From the NCBI RefSeq assembly GCF_023100905.1, contig NZ_CP064686.1, forward strand, positions 1,798,001-1,862,000: a stretch of 64,000 nucleotides of DNA, written 5' to 3'. Origin of the DNA: Bradyrhizobium sp. 4 (lineage in GTDB: Bacteria > Pseudomonadota > Alphaproteobacteria > Rhizobiales > Xanthobacteraceae). Each line of letters starts with the position of its first letter. Position 1 is the first letter of the stretch. Below the pieces are notes generated by a model. That model saw only the letters and a program-made list of their open reading frames with translations, ran no database searches and was not told the origin of the DNA. Both the position numbers and the translations under genes were made by a program. Shown here one piece after another: positions 26,640 to 35,015 of this stretch.

Positions 26640-27392
26640 ATGGCCGAGCGTGAGGTCGACCGCTCCGTCTCGCAGACCGTGAAGGCGCAGCTCGCGCTGC
26701 GCGACCAGCTCCTGTCGGGCTCGTTGCGCCCCGGCGAGCGCATCTCCGAGCTCCAGGCGGTCGAGACCACCGGCGCCTCGCGCACCCCGGTGCGCATGGC
26801 GCTGGTGCGGCTGGAGGAGGAGGGGCTGCTGGAAGCGATCCCGTCCGGCGGCTTCATGGTGAAGGCGTTTTCGGAGCGCGACATCTCCGATTCCATCGAG
26901 CTGCGCGGCACGCTGGAAGGCCTCGCCGCGCGTTTTGCCGCCGAGCGCGGTGTCTCCGCGCGCGAGCTCGAGCCGCTGAAGGAATGCCTTGCCGCGATCG
27001 ACGAGCTGCTGCGCCAGGTCCCGATCTCGGTCGACGCGTTCTCATCCTATGTCACCCTGAACGCGCGCTTCCACGCCCTGCTCACGGAATTGTCGCGCAG
27101 CCCGCCGCTCATCCGGCAGATCGACCGCGCCTCGTCGCTGCCGTTTGCATCCCCGAGCGGTTTCGTGATGGCCCAATCGGCGCTGCCCGAGGCGCAGCAG
27201 ATCCTGATCATCGGGCAGGAGCACCACCGCGTCGTGATCGACGCCATCGAGAACCGCGAAGGCGCTCGCGCCGAAGCGGTCATGCGCGAGCATGCGCGGC
27301 TCGCGGTGCGCAATCTGCGGCTTGCACTGCGCAACCGGACCCATCTCGACCTGCTGCCGGCGCTCGCGCTGATCAAGTCCGCAACCGATTGA
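26640..27392 (+). CDS. GntR-family transcriptional regulator, FCD (FadR) subfamily
   Basis: 250 residues. N-terminal winged helix-turn-helix (LRPGERISELQAVETTGASR then TPVRMALVRLEEEGL) and a C-terminal all-helical FCD ligand domain whose conserved Asp/His positions (NARFHALL, EHHRVVIDAI, EHARLAV) normally hold a metal and a carboxylate ligand. It starts six bases after the oxygenase stop and is followed after 12 bases by the reductase. It therefore most likely senses the aromatic substrate and controls this operon through the TGTATACA boxes upstream. Placing the regulator inside the operon, between the two enzyme subunits, is less usual than a divergent gene. Confidence 0.88.
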   Translation: MAEREVDRSVSQTVKAQLALRDQLLSGSLRPGERISELQAVETTGASRTPVRMALVRLEEEGLLEAIPSGGFMVKAFSERDISDSIELRGTLEGLAARFAAERGVSARELEPLKECLAAIDELLRQVPISVDAFSSYVTLNARFHALLTELSRSPPLIRQIDRASSLPFASPSGFVMAQSALPEAQQILIIGQEHHRVVIDAIENREGARAEAVMREHARLAVRNLRLALRNRTHLDLLPALALIKSATD

Positions 27393-27404
27393 GAGGGGAG
27401 TGCC

Positions 27405-28385
27405 ATGCGCTTCATCGAAACCTGGAGTCCGGCGACGCTCGTCTCGACGCGCGATCTCGCGCCGGGCATCCGCGAATTCCTGATCCGGCCGGACCAGTTC
27501 GACGGTGCCGCCTATCCGGTCGGCAGCCACATCAATATCAGCGTCACCATCGACGGGCAGCCGGAGACGCGGTCCTATTCGCTGGTCGGGGAAGCTTCGT
27601 CGCGGGGCTTAAGGATCGCGGTGCGCCGTGCCGAGGATTCGCGTGGCGGCTCGCGTTATATGTGGTCGTTGCAGCCGGGCGCGCGGCTCGACATCACGAC
27701 GCCGGCGTCGCTGCTCGCGGTTGACTGGGCACGCCAGAACTACTGCCTGATCGCCGGCGGCATCGGCATCACCCCGATCCTCGGTGCCGCACAGGCGCTG
27801 TCGCGGCGCGGCGCCGATGTCACGCTGCATTACGCGGTGCGCTCGCGCACCGAGGCCGCCTATCTCGACGATCTCGCCGCAACGCTCGGTGATCGCCTGG
27901 TCGTTCACGCCAGCGATGAGGGCAAGCGGCTCGATCTCGACGCCCTGTTCGCCTCGGTGCCCAAGGATGCGCTGGCGCTGTTCTGCGGCCCGATGCGGAT
28001 GCTGGATGCCGCGCGCCATGCCTGGATCGGCGCCGGCCATCCGCTTCCCGATCTCCGCTACGAGACGTTCGGCTCCAGCGGCACGCTGCCGACCGAGACA
28101 TTTCGCGTGCGCCTGAAAGGCTCCGATGTCGAGCTGGAGATCCCACGCGAGCGCTCGATGCTTGATGTCCTCAACGCCAGCGGTCACGACGTCATGTACG
28201 ATTGCAAGCGCGGCGAATGCGGCCTGTGCGCCATCGACGTGGTCGCCGTCGATGGCGAGATCGATCATCGCGATGTCTTCTTCAGCGACCATCAGAAGCA
28301 AAGCAACCAGAAGATCTGCGCCTGCGTTTCGCGCGCCCGCGGCACCATCACCGTAGACACGCTGCTCCGGGCCGATGCGATCTGA
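27405..28385 (+). CDS. VanB-like PDR/phthalate dioxygenase reductase (flavin + 2Fe-2S)
   Basis: 326 residues. Order of domains: FMN-binding barrel (ETRSYSLVGEA, the RxYS flavin motif), NAD-binding domain (CLIAGGIGITPILG), then a C-terminal plant-type ferredoxin with Cys ligands in CKRGECGLCA and the last Cys in KICAC. It passes electrons from NADH to the oxygenase at 25584. GAGGGGAG precedes the ATG. Together the two subunits form a class IA-type oxygenase/demethylase system. Cytoplasmic. Confidence 0.88.
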   Translation: MRFIETWSPATLVSTRDLAPGIREFLIRPDQFDGAAYPVGSHINISVTIDGQPETRSYSLVGEASSRGLRIAVRRAEDSRGGSRYMWSLQPGARLDITTPASLLAVDWARQNYCLIAGGIGITPILGAAQALSRRGADVTLHYAVRSRTEAAYLDDLAATLGDRLVVHASDEGKRLDLDALFASVPKDALALFCGPMRMLDAARHAWIGAGHPLPDLRYETFGSSGTLPTETFRVRLKGSDVELEIPRERSMLDVLNASGHDVMYDCKRGECGLCAIDVVAVDGEIDHRDVFFSDHQKQSNQKICACVSRARGTITVDTLLRADAI

Positions 28386-28471
28386 CCGGTTCACGATCCG
28401 ACAGGGACTGCAGGAACCCGTCTGCCTCATGAGTGTTGATCCGCCGCGGCTCTGTGCCGCGAGTGAAGCCA

Positions 28472-28864
28472 ATGACCAGCCACGGGCAGCCAACTGTTTG
28501 CCGCGTTCTCATCGTCGAGGATGAGTACTTCCTCGGGGACGATCTGGCGCGGTCGCTACGGTCGCTCGGGTTCCAGGTGATCGGTCCCGTTTCCGAGCTG
28601 CCGGACGCGATGGCTATTCAGCATCCTGCTTTCGACGTCGCGGTGATTGACATCAATCTGCGAGGAGATTCGGCTTATCCGATGGCTGACAAGCTCACGC
28701 GCGCCGCCAAACCTTTTGTCTTCGCGACGGGCTATGGGGCCACCGCCATTCCGCACCGCTTCGAGCACGTGCCCCGATGGGAGAAACCTTACGACGTCGC
28801 AAAGCTTTCGGATCACGTCCGCGAGCTCTGCGCCGAACAATCGCCCAACGCTGCTGCCGAATAG
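28472..28864 (+). CDS. Single-domain response regulator receiver
   Basis: 130 residues from the ATG at 28472. A complete receiver: CRVLIVEDEYFL acid pocket, phospho-acceptor Asp in VAVIDINLRGDSA, Thr in FATGYG, and Lys in RWEKPYD. No output domain, so it probably acts by protein contact or as a phosphate sink. It resembles single-domain receivers common in rhizobia. It is convergent with the pseudo-receiver gene, with 17 bases between stops. No histidine kinase gene is adjacent. Confidence 0.85.
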   Translation: MTSHGQPTVCRVLIVEDEYFLGDDLARSLRSLGFQVIGPVSELPDAMAIQHPAFDVAVIDINLRGDSAYPMADKLTRAAKPFVFATGYGATAIPHRFEHVPRWEKPYDVAKLSDHVRELCAEQSPNAAAE

Positions 28865-28881
28865 AGTCGATGCGCGCTCAT

Positions 28882-29307
28882 TCACACCGCTCGCTGTGCG
28901 CCTCGGCCCGGCACGGGTCGATTTCGGTTGGCGAGCAGCCAGCGAATTCTTCTCAGCAGCAGCTGCGGGTCAACGGCTCCACGTCCTGAGCTCTCTCTGC
29001 AAAGTCCGGCGGCTACATCGACGGATCGCTCGGGTGTACCAGTAAGTAACACCGTCAGCTCCGGCCTGTGCTCTCGGACCCACTTCGCGATACCGAAGCC
29101 GTCGCCCGCCAATGCTAAATTGGTGATCACGGCATTGATCGCGAAATCTGCGTGATCGAGAACGTCGATCGCCTCATGGGCCGTCACGGCTTCAATCACC
29201 CGATACCCACATTCGCGCAAATGCTTCGCGATCGGCATTCGGATGAAAACGTCATCCTCAGCCAGCAGGATCGTACGGGTCGCCGGAGCGCTGCTTAAAT
29301 CGGTCAT
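28882..29307 (-). CDS. Degenerate (pseudo-)receiver domain protein
   Basis: 141 residues from the ATG at 29307. The receiver fold is clear: TILLAEDDVFIR gives the acid pocket (Glu17, Asp18, Asp19) and VLLTGTPE the Thr. But the position of the phospho-acceptor Asp is Asn63 (AVITNLALAGDG), and the conserved Lys-Pro before the last helix is missing (GLCRESSGRGAVD). It therefore should not be phosphorylated in the usual way. It may act as a constitutive or ligand-responding adaptor, or be decaying. Its start overlaps by 50 bases the end of the frameshifted receiver gene upstream. Confidence 0.8.
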   Translation of the reverse strand: MTDLSSAPATRTILLAEDDVFIRMPIAKHLRECGYRVIEAVTAHEAIDVLDHADFAINAVITNLALAGDGFGIAKWVREHRPELTVLLTGTPERSVDVAAGLCRESSGRGAVDPQLLLRRIRWLLANRNRPVPGRGAQRAV

Positions 29308-29755
29308 GGAGCGGTAACGGGCTGGCACCCGACCCGTTCCTGGCGACGACAGATCGGATCGCCTCGACTATGGTGCGAGGATCGTAGGGCTTCGCAAAGA
29401 AGCCATCATGCAGCGTGCTGTCGTCCCGCGGCAGATCGCTGGATGCCAACAGGATCGGCAAGTCGGGAAATTCTTGCCTCACCGTTTTTGCCAAACCAAG
29501 GCCGTTGATTGAGCCGGGAAGCCTGATATCGCTGAAAACAGTCGAAACCCGTGTTCCACCGCGCAACAGGTCAATGGCTTCGTCGGCACTGCCGCATTCG
29601 ATCACCTCGAAACGCGCAGCTCGTCGGAGATCATCAGGCGTATCCAGATGTCGTCTTCGACAACCATCACGACGTGACGGGGGGGGGTCGTTCGGGGCCA
29701 CTCTCCCGTCCGGCGCTCTGTTCACTTTGGACCTCAATGGGTTAGGGTGTCCCAT
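29258..29755 (-). pseudogene. Frameshifted single-domain receiver gene with a nine-base C tract
   Basis: The main frame carries ARFEVIECGSADEAIDLL and all later receiver motifs (Asp in VFSDIRLPG, Ser in LASSD, Lys in FFAKPYD). The missing first part, VVMVVEDDIWIRLMISDELR, is present just upstream in another frame (about 29619-29678). Two frame changes are needed to join a full protein: one at the C9 run (G9 at 29679-29687 on the plus strand) and one near 29614. With eight Cs the upstream part reads through from an N-terminus MGHPNPLRSK. It could be a true pseudogene, a slippage-prone locus, or a sequencing error in the homopolymer. Confidence 0.65.
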
Positions 29756-29931
29756 CAACTTCAAGGATGCCGCATCGTTCCTGATTCCGCATTGCGCGGA
29801 TTATGTCGAGTGCTTCGTGCGGCGCTCTTTCACATAGGTTAAGGGCAGATCGCGCGCATTCGGTGTGCCGCACGGTGCAGCTCACGCGCTGCGAGAGCAC
29901 CTGAGGCATCAAGCACACATGATGGTCTAGG

Positions 29932-31893
29932 CTATGCCGCGTAAGTCGCCCGAAGCTTCTTCGGATCCAGCAGCGGCAGAACCTGATCCGCCGACACCGG
30001 CCGGCTGATGAGATAACCCTGAACTTCGTCGCAACCGATCTGGCGCAGATATTCGAGCTGGTCGGCGGTCTCGACGCCTTCCGCGACCACGCCGATGCGC
30101 AGGTCGCGCGCGAGCCCGATCACCGATTTCACGATCGCGGCGCAGTCCGGCTGCACCAGCATGTCGCGGATGAAGGACTGGTCGATCTTGATGCGGCTGA
30201 ACGGGAGCTTGCGCAGATAGGTCAGCGAGGAGAAGCCGGTGCCGAAATCGTCGAGCGCCACGGTGACGCCGAGCTCCAGCAGCGCGTTGAGGACCGACGC
30301 GGCGGAGGCGTATTGCGACAGCAGCATCGATTCCGTGATCTCGATCTCGAGCCGGTGCGGGGCGATCTTCGCGTCCGCAAGTGCCTGCACGATGATCTGG
30401 AGGAGGCCGTTGTTGTGAAACTGTGCGGCCGAGAAATTCACGGCGACCCTGATCTCTTCGGGCCACTCGGCAACCGTCGCGCAGGCGCGGCGGACGACCC
30501 ATTCGCCGATCTCGTGGATCAGCCCGGTTTCCTCGGCGATCGGAATGAACTCGCTCGGCGGCACCAGTCCGCGCTGGGGATGCTGCCAACGCAGCAGCGC
30601 CTCGAACCCGGTGATGCGGTTGCCGTTGAGGTCGAGAAAGGGCTGGAACACCAGGAACAGCTCGTCCCTGGCGATGGCGCCTTCCAGATCCGATTGCAGC
30701 GCCTTGCGGTCGCGTGACGAGCGGTCGTCGGCTTCCTCGAAGAAACACACCGTGCCGGGTCCGGCGTTCTTGGCGCGATAGAGTGCGGTGTCGACGTTCT
30801 TCATGATGTCGAGTTGCGTGCTGCCGTCACGCGGCGCCAGCACGATGCCGACGCTGGTCGCGCCGACGATCTGGCGGCCCTCGATCTGGAACGGTTCGTC
30901 GAAGGCCGCGACGAAGCGCTCGGCGATCTCGAGCGCATCCTCCGGCCGCGCCAGATTGGCCATCACCAGCGCGAATTCGTCACCGCCGATCCGTGCGACA
31001 TGCTCGGCCGCGCGGGTGCACCGTTGCAGGCGGCTTGCGATCTGGACCAGGAACTCGTCGCCGGCGGGATGGCCGAACTTGTCGTTGACCTCCTTGAAAC
31101 GATCGAGATCGAGCAGAAGGACCGCGAATTCCTCGCCGGACAGAACGAGCCGCTTCAAGGCTGCATCGAGCGTTTCGTTGAACGCGACGCGATTGGGCAG
31201 ATGGGTCAGCGGGTCCTGCCGCACCGTACGTTCGGCCTCGATCTGCCGCATCACGCGCCGTGCGAACGCGATCGAATTGACGAACACGCTGCGCAGCAGC
31301 ACCGATCCGTAGACCACCACCAGGAAGGCGATCAGCAGAAACGCCGGATCGCCATTCCTGCCGAGGCAGATCGCGATGCCAGCGAAGATCGGGGCCGTGA
31401 ATGCGATCGCGGCGATCGGGATCGTGGCGAAGGCCAGCGCGCCCCCCGCCAGCATCCCCGAACAAAGGCAGGTGATGACGAGCTGCCCGCCGGTTGAGGC
31501 ATTGGCGAAGAATGCGACCGGGACGGTGCCCCAGGCGGCGCCGAGGATGAAAGCATTGCGCACCAGCCGATGCATGGCCCGGCGCGAGACGAATTGCGGT
31601 TTGGTGATGCGGCGCGCGGCATGGGATTGCAGGCCGAACGCGATCGCGGCGCCCGCCACGATGGCGGCCCAGATCAAGGCCAGCTTCAAGTCCGGCGAAT
31701 GCCACAGCGCGACGACGAGCACCCCGGCGTTGCAGGCATTGGCCAGCATGATGCCGACCGAATAGCCGAGCACCAGCGACATCTGTTCGGCGCGGATATG
31801 GCCGGCGACGGCTTCGTCGGTTACGGGACCGCCAAAGGCCGACAGATCGCCGGCGAACAGCCGCGCGAAAGAGCTGGTCGTTTGAGTCCGCAT
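29932..31893 (-). CDS. GGDEF-EAL cyclic-di-GMP protein with N-terminal membrane sensor
   Basis: 653 residues from the ATG at 31893; a TTG at 31950 would add 19. The first 240 residues hold several membrane helices and no recognised sensor domain. The GGDEF domain has RIGGDEF intact, so cyclase activity is possible; the inhibitory I-site position reads RAAE, not RxxD. The EAL domain keeps GFEALLRW, NFSAAQ, EITES, DDFGTGFSSL, KIDQSFI and EGVE, so phosphodiesterase activity is expected. Inner-membrane protein controlling c-di-GMP and hence exopolysaccharide or motility. A long inverted repeat lies 127 bases upstream. Confidence 0.9.
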   Translation of the reverse strand: MRTQTTSSFARLFAGDLSAFGGPVTDEAVAGHIRAEQMSLVLGYSVGIMLANACNAGVLVVALWHSPDLKLALIWAAIVAGAAIAFGLQSHAARRITKPQFVSRRAMHRLVRNAFILGAAWGTVPVAFFANASTGGQLVITCLCSGMLAGGALAFATIPIAAIAFTAPIFAGIAICLGRNGDPAFLLIAFLVVVYGSVLLRSVFVNSIAFARRVMRQIEAERTVRQDPLTHLPNRVAFNETLDAALKRLVLSGEEFAVLLLDLDRFKEVNDKFGHPAGDEFLVQIASRLQRCTRAAEHVARIGGDEFALVMANLARPEDALEIAERFVAAFDEPFQIEGRQIVGATSVGIVLAPRDGSTQLDIMKNVDTALYRAKNAGPGTVCFFEEADDRSSRDRKALQSDLEGAIARDELFLVFQPFLDLNGNRITGFEALLRWQHPQRGLVPPSEFIPIAEETGLIHEIGEWVVRRACATVAEWPEEIRVAVNFSAAQFHNNGLLQIIVQALADAKIAPHRLEIEITESMLLSQYASAASVLNALLELGVTVALDDFGTGFSSLTYLRKLPFSRIKIDQSFIRDMLVQPDCAAIVKSVIGLARDLRIGVVAEGVETADQLEYLRQIGCDEVQGYLISRPVSADQVLPLLDPKKLRATYAA

Positions 31894-32254
31894 TCCAGAG
31901 CCTAGCAGCTTGGGCCGCTTGTCCGGCCCGGTCCGGAGACTTCGCTGCAAACCTTTGACGAACTATGAATTATCCAAGCTTGCGATGATTGCTCTGACCA
32001 CTTCTGCGTGTTCGCGATATTGTATCGATAACAAATCGATACAAATGCGGCACCCCGCATTACGGTTGTGACGGCGGCTCGGTGTTCGCCACCAATTCAC
32101 TGTCATGCCCCGCCACCGGGTCTCGCCTTCGGCGAGCCCGATGACAGGCTCCGGCGGGGCACCCAGTACGCTGCTGCCTATCCGATCAATCACACCTGTC
32201 TCGGAATACTGGATCGCCCGGTCAAGCCGGGCGATGACAGCTTTGCTCTAGGCA
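31894..32254. promoter_or_regulatory. Intergenic region with a perfect 10-base inverted repeat (32020-32044)
   Basis: 361 bases without a gene. TTGTATCGAT and ATCGATACAA flank a five-base spacer at 32020-32044, a fully symmetrical 25-bp site that looks like a dimeric regulator operator. It lies 127 bases upstream of the GGDEF-EAL start. The rest holds the family A palindromic repeat at 32102-32239, which ends close to the SnoaL-like gene. Confidence 0.5.
32102..32239. repeat. Extragenic palindromic repeat, family A (copy 2)
   Basis: A 138-bp element beginning GTCAT and ending ATGAC, with internal TACTGGATC and CCCAGTAC marks as in the other copies. Its 3' end (about 34 bases to 32240) is identical to the reverse complement of the 5' end of the copy at 49108-49209, showing recent common origin in inverted orientation. 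The left half contains a tighter hairpin TCTCGCCTTCGGCGAG. Confidence 0.75.
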
Positions 32255-32620
32255 TCACCGCCCCATCTGCTTGGGGTCGTAATAAAAGCGTTCCTCGACG
32301 AGCTCATCGCCCCGCCACGTCTGCCATGCGATCTCATCCAACGTTCGGATGATGCCTTCGGCATTGGTGAAGCTGAATCTCCAGCGCGTAGCGACATGGT
32401 CGCCTTCGATCAGGCTTGGCCCGATGCGCACGGCCCTGACCTCCTTGAAGGCTGCCAGCACGCCGCGCTCCTTGGCCGCGAGCTTGTCGCGTCCGACCAG
32501 GGGTTCGGCCTGGTTTTCATAGGTGGCGCCGTCCGGCGCGTAGTAGTCGAGGATCGCGCCGACGAAATCCCCGTCCTCCAATCGGTTGGCGAAAGCTTCG
32601 ACGACATCACGGCTCGGCAT
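32255..32620 (-). CDS. SnoaL-like/NTF2-fold protein
   Basis: 121 residues from the ATG at 32620 with GAGGTG upstream. Alpha-plus-beta cone fold typical of SnoaL-like/NTF2 proteins: VVEAFANRLEDGD helix, YYAPDGATYENQ, PLVGRDKL, then RWRFSFTN and a C-terminal RGDELVEERFYYDP. Members are small isomerases, hydrolases or ligand-binding proteins. No catalytic residues can be named with confidence. It is divergent from the TetR gene across two palindromes, so it is probably the repressor's direct target. Confidence 0.75.
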   Translation of the reverse strand: MPSRDVVEAFANRLEDGDFVGAILDYYAPDGATYENQAEPLVGRDKLAAKERGVLAAFKEVRAVRIGPSLIEGDHVATRWRFSFTNAEGIIRTLDEIAWQTWRGDELVEERFYYDPKQMGR

Positions 32621-32639
32621 GGCACACCTCACGAGTAAA

Positions 32640-32675
32640 ACCGACTACTAGTCGGTAAATACCGACCGGCGGTCG
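32640..32675. promoter_or_regulatory. Twin palindromic TetR operators between divergent genes
   Basis: A perfect 17-bp palindrome ACCGACTA-C-TAGTCGGT (32640-32656) and a perfect 13-bp palindrome CGACCG-G-CGGTCG (32663-32675) have centres 21 bp apart, two helical turns, sharing the half-site (A)CCGAC. The pair lies in the 100-bp gap between the SnoaL-like gene and the TetR gene, the usual place for an autoregulatory TetR operator. Confidence 0.72.
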
Positions 32676-32720
32676 AAAAGTCAACTGGCTGTCCTGGTCC
32701 ATTTCGACTACAGCACACCC

Positions 32721-33311
32721 ATGGCAAAACAGGCGGAGCGGCGGGCTGCGACATCGGAGGCGATCCTGACGGCGGCGCGCCGCCTGTTCGGGACGCAAGG
32801 CTTTGCCGCGACGACGATGGACGAGATCGCCGAAGCCGCCCACGTCGCCAAGGGCGCGGTCTATCATCACTTCAAGACCAAGGAGGCGGTGTTCGAAGCG
32901 GTGTTCGACCAGGTCTCGCGCGATCTCGTCGCCGAGATCGACAGCACGGCCCGCGCCGAGAAGGACGTGCTCGCCGCGATGGTCGCAGGCACCCAGCATT
33001 ATTTCGCCGCGACCGCCAAAGGCCCGACCGGTCAGATCATCCTGCGCGATGGCCCGGCCGTGCTCGGCTGGGAGCGCTGGCGCGAGATCGACGCCAAACA
33101 TTTCGGGGGCAAGCTGCCGCGCGCGATCGCGGCGGCGATGGAGGCCGGCCTGATCGCGCGGCAGCCGGTCGAGCCGCTGGCCCGGCTGCTGCTCGGCGCG
33201 GTGACGGAGGCCGCCGTCGCCTGCGCCGGACGCGCCGATATCGCAAGGGCGGGTGCGGAATATGCCCGTGCGTTCAGGTCGCTGGTCGAGGCGCTGCGCG
33301 TCGCCGCATGA
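32721..33311 (+). CDS. TetR/AcrR-family transcriptional regulator
   Basis: 196 residues. N-terminal helix-turn-helix domain: SEAILTAARRLFGTQGFAAT followed by TMDEIAEAAHVAKGAVYHHF and KTKEAVFEAVFDQV, the classic TetR signature. The C-terminal ligand-binding half is helical and ends GAEYARAFRSLVEAL. It is divergent from the SnoaL-like gene across twin palindromes and is expected to repress both until a small molecule binds. The downstream GMC oxidoreductase gene, 53 bases on and on the same strand, may belong to the same regulon. Confidence 0.9.
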   Translation: MAKQAERRAATSEAILTAARRLFGTQGFAATTMDEIAEAAHVAKGAVYHHFKTKEAVFEAVFDQVSRDLVAEIDSTARAEKDVLAAMVAGTQHYFAATAKGPTGQIILRDGPAVLGWERWREIDAKHFGGKLPRAIAAAMEAGLIARQPVEPLARLLLGAVTEAAVACAGRADIARAGAEYARAFRSLVEALRVAA

Positions 33312-33364
33312 TCATGCTAAGTGATGATTGGAAACGCCCCCACCAACAAAAAGAACAGTAGCGC

Positions 33365-34990
33365 ATGAACGCAACTTCCTCCCTGACGCCCTCCGATCCT
33401 GAATTCGACTACATTATCGTCGGTGCCGGCTCTGCGGGCTGCGTGCTCGCCAACCGGCTGTCGGCGAACGGCAAGCACAGCGTGCTGCTGCTCGAGGCAG
33501 GGCCGAAGGATTCCAACATCTGGATCCACGTGCCGCTCGGCTACGGCAAGCTGTTCAAGGAAAAGACCGTCAACTGGATGTACCAGACCGAGCCGGAGCC
33601 CGAGCTGAAGGGCCGCCAGGTGTTCCAGCCGCGCGGCAAGACGCTGGGCGGATCGAGCTCGATCAACGGTCTGCTCTATGTCCGCGGTCAGCACGAGGAT
33701 TACGACAGATGGCGTCAGCGCGGCAACGCCGGCTGGGGCTATGACGACGTGCTGCCCTATTTCAAGAAGGCCGAGAACCAGTCGCGCGGCGCCGATCAAT
33801 ATCACGGCAGCGGCGGCCCGCTGCCGGTGTCCAACATGGTCGTGACCGATCCGCTGTCGAAGGCCTTCATCGACGCCGCGGTCGAGACCGGCCTGCCCTA
33901 CAATCCTGATTTCAACGGCGCCACGCAGGAAGGTGTCGGCCTGTTCCAGACCACGACCCGCAATGGCCGCCGCGCCTCGACGGCGGTGGCCTATCTCGGC
34001 CCCGCCAAGGCCCGCGGCAATCTCAAGATCGAAACTGGCGCGCTCGGCCAGCGCGTGCTGTTCGAGGGCCGCCGCGCGGCCGGCGTTGAATACCGTCAGG
34101 GCGCCACTTTGCGCCGCGCCCGCGCGCGCAAGGAGGTCGTGCTGTCGAGCGGCGCCTACAACTCACCGCAGCTGCTCCAGCTCTCCGGCGTCGGCCCCGG
34201 CGACCTCCTGCGCAAGCACGGCATCGATGTCGTGCTGGACGCGCCGGGCGTCGGGCACGATCTCCAGGACCACATGCAGGTGCGCATCGTGATGCGCTGC
34301 TCGCAGAAGATCACGCTGAACGACACCGTCAATCATCCGCTCCGCCGCACGATGGCCGGTGCGCGCTATGCGCTGTTCCGCAAAGGCTGGCTGACAATCG
34401 CGGCCGGCACGGCGGGCGCGTTCTTCAAGACCAGTCCGCGGCTGGCCTCGCCGGACATCCAGGTCCATTTCCTGCCGTTCTCGACCGACAAGATGGGTGA
34501 GAAGCTTCATGGTTTCTCCGGCTTCACGGCGTCGGTGTGCCAGCTCCGTCCCGAAAGCCGCGGGTCCTTGCGCATCAAGAGCGCCGACCCGACAGTGCCG
34601 CCGGAGATCCGCATCAACTATATGTCGACCGAGACCGACCGCACCACCAACGTGGAAGGCCTGAAGATCCTGCGCAACATATTGCATGCACCGGCGCTGA
34701 AGCCGTTCGTGGTCGACGAATACGATCCCGGAGCGAAGGTGTCCACGGATGCCGAGCTGCTGGATTATTGCCGTGAGCGGGGCAGCACCATCTACCATCC
34801 GACCTCGACCTGTCGTATGGGCAATGATGCGCTCGCGGTGGTCGATCAGCGGCTGAAGGTGAGGGGCCTCGAAGGCCTCCGAATCGTCGACGGCTCGATC
34901 ATGCCCGATCTCGTGTCGGGGAACACCAACGCGCCGATCATCATGATCGCCGAAAAGGCCTCCGACATGATATTGGAGGATGCGCGGTAA
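33365..34990 (+). CDS. GMC-family FAD oxidoreductase (choline/alcohol dehydrogenase type)
   Basis: 541 residues. FAD-binding Rossmann motif DYIIVGAGSAGCVLANRL near residues 15-32 and LLLEAG. GMC signature 1 GGSSSINGLLYVRG. Signature 2 SSGAYNSPQLLQLSGVGP. The catalytic His in IYHPTSTCRMG and the closing SGNTNAPIIMIAEKASD. It oxidises a primary alcohol to an aldehyde; the family includes choline dehydrogenase and AlkJ, and the length is typical. It follows a TetR gene by 53 bases. The substrate is not predictable from sequence. Confidence 0.9.
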   Translation: MNATSSLTPSDPEFDYIIVGAGSAGCVLANRLSANGKHSVLLLEAGPKDSNIWIHVPLGYGKLFKEKTVNWMYQTEPEPELKGRQVFQPRGKTLGGSSSINGLLYVRGQHEDYDRWRQRGNAGWGYDDVLPYFKKAENQSRGADQYHGSGGPLPVSNMVVTDPLSKAFIDAAVETGLPYNPDFNGATQEGVGLFQTTTRNGRRASTAVAYLGPAKARGNLKIETGALGQRVLFEGRRAAGVEYRQGATLRRARARKEVVLSSGAYNSPQLLQLSGVGPGDLLRKHGIDVVLDAPGVGHDLQDHMQVRIVMRCSQKITLNDTVNHPLRRTMAGARYALFRKGWLTIAAGTAGAFFKTSPRLASPDIQVHFLPFSTDKMGEKLHGFSGFTASVCQLRPESRGSLRIKSADPTVPPEIRINYMSTETDRTTNVEGLKILRNILHAPALKPFVVDEYDPGAKVSTDAELLDYCRERGSTIYHPTSTCRMGNDALAVVDQRLKVRGLEGLRIVDGSIMPDLVSGNTNAPIIMIAEKASDMILEDAR

Positions 34991-35015
34991 ACTCGCGTCT
35001 TGAGAGGATTTGGGC

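Noticed and set aside
28472..31893. Idea that the receiver trio and GGDEF-EAL gene form one phosphorelay operon
   Set aside because: Strands differ, one receiver is frameshifted and one cannot be phosphorylated normally; linkage alone is not enough.
30313..31905. Several plus-strand frames opposite the GGDEF-EAL gene
   Set aside because: No conserved motifs; all are antisense shadows of a well-defined c-di-GMP protein.
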